Assembly (NCBI GenBank): GCA_036850595.1
Contig: CM072158.1
Span: forward strand, 12,477,422 to 12,541,421
Length of the DNA stretch: 64,000 bases
DNA from: Rhyacichthys aspro
Taxonomy: Eukaryota; Chordata; Actinopteri; Gobiiformes; Rhyacichthyidae
Direction: 5' to 3'
The notes below the pieces were generated by a model that searched no databases, had not been told where the DNA came from, and worked only from the letters and a program-made list of their open reading frames with translations. Shown here piece by piece: positions 62,234 to 64,000 of this stretch. The position numbers and the translations under genes are program-made. How positions within the stretch are numbered: the first letter of the stretch is position 1; each line of letters opens with the position of its first letter.

Positions 62234-64000
62234 CTGAATAGGATATAGAGGAAAGGATTCAATTACAGGCACAAAAATCCACAAGCCAAGAGTCATGATT
62301 ATAATGCACACAGATGACATTTAATTCTTTTATAGTCACATGTTGGAGTGGGCAGAGACAGTAAAACCAGCCCATTGGTTTTGTGCTTTGGATTATTGTG
62401 TGTTATTTTACAAGACTTCCTCTCCACACAGTATTTTCAATTGTCAGTTAGTTTAAAAGCATGCCATTGTGGTGCTCTTCTAGACGTGTGAGAACATTAC
62501 CATTCCTATATAACTTTTCTTCCTGATGCAAGGTGGATTTTTCCTTCTATATGGTTTCAAAGTGCAAACCATTTACTCATTTATCGAGGGCCCCCTGGCA
62601 ACAGGAGGTTCAGTGTCCTAATGTTGTTGTCATATTACACTGGCCACAAACATAGCAACAAGATGTATCAAAACCACTACAGTCTATATAGAAAACAGTT
62701 GACGAGTTTGTCTGTTTAAAATCTGTTCAAATCTAACTGAAACCTGTTCAAATCCAACTAAAACCTGTTCAAATCTATCTAAGACCTGTTCATATCCAAC
62801 TAAACCCTGCTCAAATCCATAAAAAAAACTGTTCAACGCCATCTAAAACCTGTTCAAATCCATCTGAAACCTGTTCAGCTCTAAGACCTGTTTAAATCCA
62901 AATAAAACTGCTCAAATACAATTAAAATCTGTTCAAATCCAACTAAAATCTGTTCAAATCTATCTAAGACCTGTTCAAATCCAACTAAACCCTGCTTATA
63001 TCCACAAAAAACTGTTCGACGCCATCTAAAACCTGTTCAAATCCATCTGAAACCTGTTCAGATCTAACTAAGACCTGTTCAAATCCAAATAAAACTGCTA
63101 AAATCTTATGAAATCCAACAAAAAAACTGTTCAAATCCAACTAAAACCTGTTCATATTTAAGTAAACCCTGTTCAAATCCAACAAAAACCTACTATCGGC
63201 TTTTAGGAATTTTCCCTCATCAAATGTGGCCCTTGCAGTAAAAATTTTGGTTTAAAGACAGATCTGTACTTACATAAAAAATAAGCTTTAGTGACATCTA
63301 TAGTTACATCAAAACTGAGCTAACATCAATTTGCCACTGCAATAAAACCATAAGGACATACATCAATTTTAATGATATTTGCAGCCAGGATAGGATTACT
63401 ATCCCAAAATGACTGAGAAAGAAAGCTGCTATTTTAGGGGCTTACAGAGTGCTTGATATTTGCCTGCATTAACGCTGCTCACATGGGGAAATGTCAAACT
63501 TTGTGCTTACACCAGTGCACTCTCCTCAGTCCTCCTGGTGCTCGGTTAAATCATGTCATGGAGAGCACAACAGCCAGAGGGGGTCAAATAAACAGGGGCA
63601 TCCAGCAGAGCCTGGGTGACATACTCGGAGGGGTCAAATGTCTGCAGGGCCAAATCAATGTGACACCTGTTCATTACCAGGACGACCAGCGTGGAGCAAG
63701 ACGGCCATGAATTTACAAAGAGGTGGCTCAGTATCAGCGCAGGTAACCGGAGAAGCCGCTGTTCATGTGTGCCAAAGATGATCGTGCTGACATAGTAGGT
63801 AGTGCTCCCAATTGGACATCACATTTTATAAATCTACTCCAAATAAATCATGTCGGGAAATGTATAGAAGGAATTCAAAGAGAAATAAATGGAAAGTAAG
63901 AAGTGGAAATGAAAACAAAAGGCAAGTGAGCGGAATGTAAAGTAATAGCAATGGCCTTGAGAGATGATTATGTATTATTATGCAGCTCTTTCCTGTTTAG
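62234..64000 (-). other. intron upstream of e1 (partial)
   Basis: At least 1767 nt of intron preceding sushi 2. Contains the 21-bp repeat array at 62718-63190. No upstream csmd2 exon (CUB 2 or linker) could be recognised. Confidence 0.75.
62718..63190. repeat. degenerate 21-bp tandem repeat array
   Basis: About 22 units of consensus CCTGTTCAAATCCAACTAAAA with point changes and length variants. A higher-order pattern is visible: the run of about ten units at 62757-62880 recurs at 62955-63075. The unit is the reverse complement of the repeat inside the 20759-21237 element. Confidence 0.95.

Noticed and set aside
62718..63190. CRISPR array
   Set aside because: The 21-bp units are directly adjacent and degenerate, with no unique spacers, in a vertebrate intron.
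63453..63710. Plus-strand ORF of 85 residues near the window end
   Set aside because: No recognisable domain, no splice context, and not a csmd2 exon on either strand.
62234..64000. Exon for CUB 2 or its linker
   Set aside because: I looked for a CUB C-terminal segment or the family linker on the minus strand and found no convincing reading frame with splice sites.

Overview
The window is vertebrate nuclear DNA, almost certainly from a ray-finned fish. It is AT-rich, has GT-AG introns, microsatellites and non-autonomous DNA transposons of fish type. It contains one recognisable gene, on the minus strand: the 3' nine-tenths of a CSMD (CUB and Sushi Multiple Domains) gene. The C-terminal tail (ENPMYDRNIQPTDIM ... 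TVSTVCTAV) matches the CSMD2 paralogue rather than CSMD1, so I call it csmd2.

I resolved 64 coding exons between 62233 (5'-most exon in the window) and 310 (end of the TAG stop). Every exon has AC/CT flanks on the plus strand, which are GT-AG introns on the minus strand. The codon phases join at all 63 junctions. The exons total 9707 nt, an open frame of about 3234 residues. They encode sushi 2, then CUB 3 to CUB 14 alternating with sushi 3 to sushi 13, then fifteen tandem sushi domains (14 to 28), a juxtamembrane region, one transmembrane helix and a short cytoplasmic tail with an NPxY motif and a C-terminal PDZ ligand. Signal peptide, CUB 1, sushi 1, CUB 2 and the promoter lie beyond 64000.

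Layout: 1-309 is 3' UTR or downstream DNA. 310-3867 encodes the tail, membrane helix and juxtamembrane region. 5262-15114 holds the fifteen tandem sushi domains. 16232-62233 holds the CUB/sushi alternation. Introns range from 83 nt to about 4.3 kb. They contain a hAT-like element with internal 21-bp repeats (20759-21237), a second array of the same 21-bp unit (62718-63190), an inverted-repeat transposon (58044-58480), microsatellites, and several blocks that look like candidate conserved regulatory DNA.

I found no second protein gene, RNA gene, CRISPR array or novel multi-gene system. The main points of interest are the degenerate calcium sites in some CUB domains, the repeat unit shared by two distant loci, and the intronic candidate regulatory blocks.
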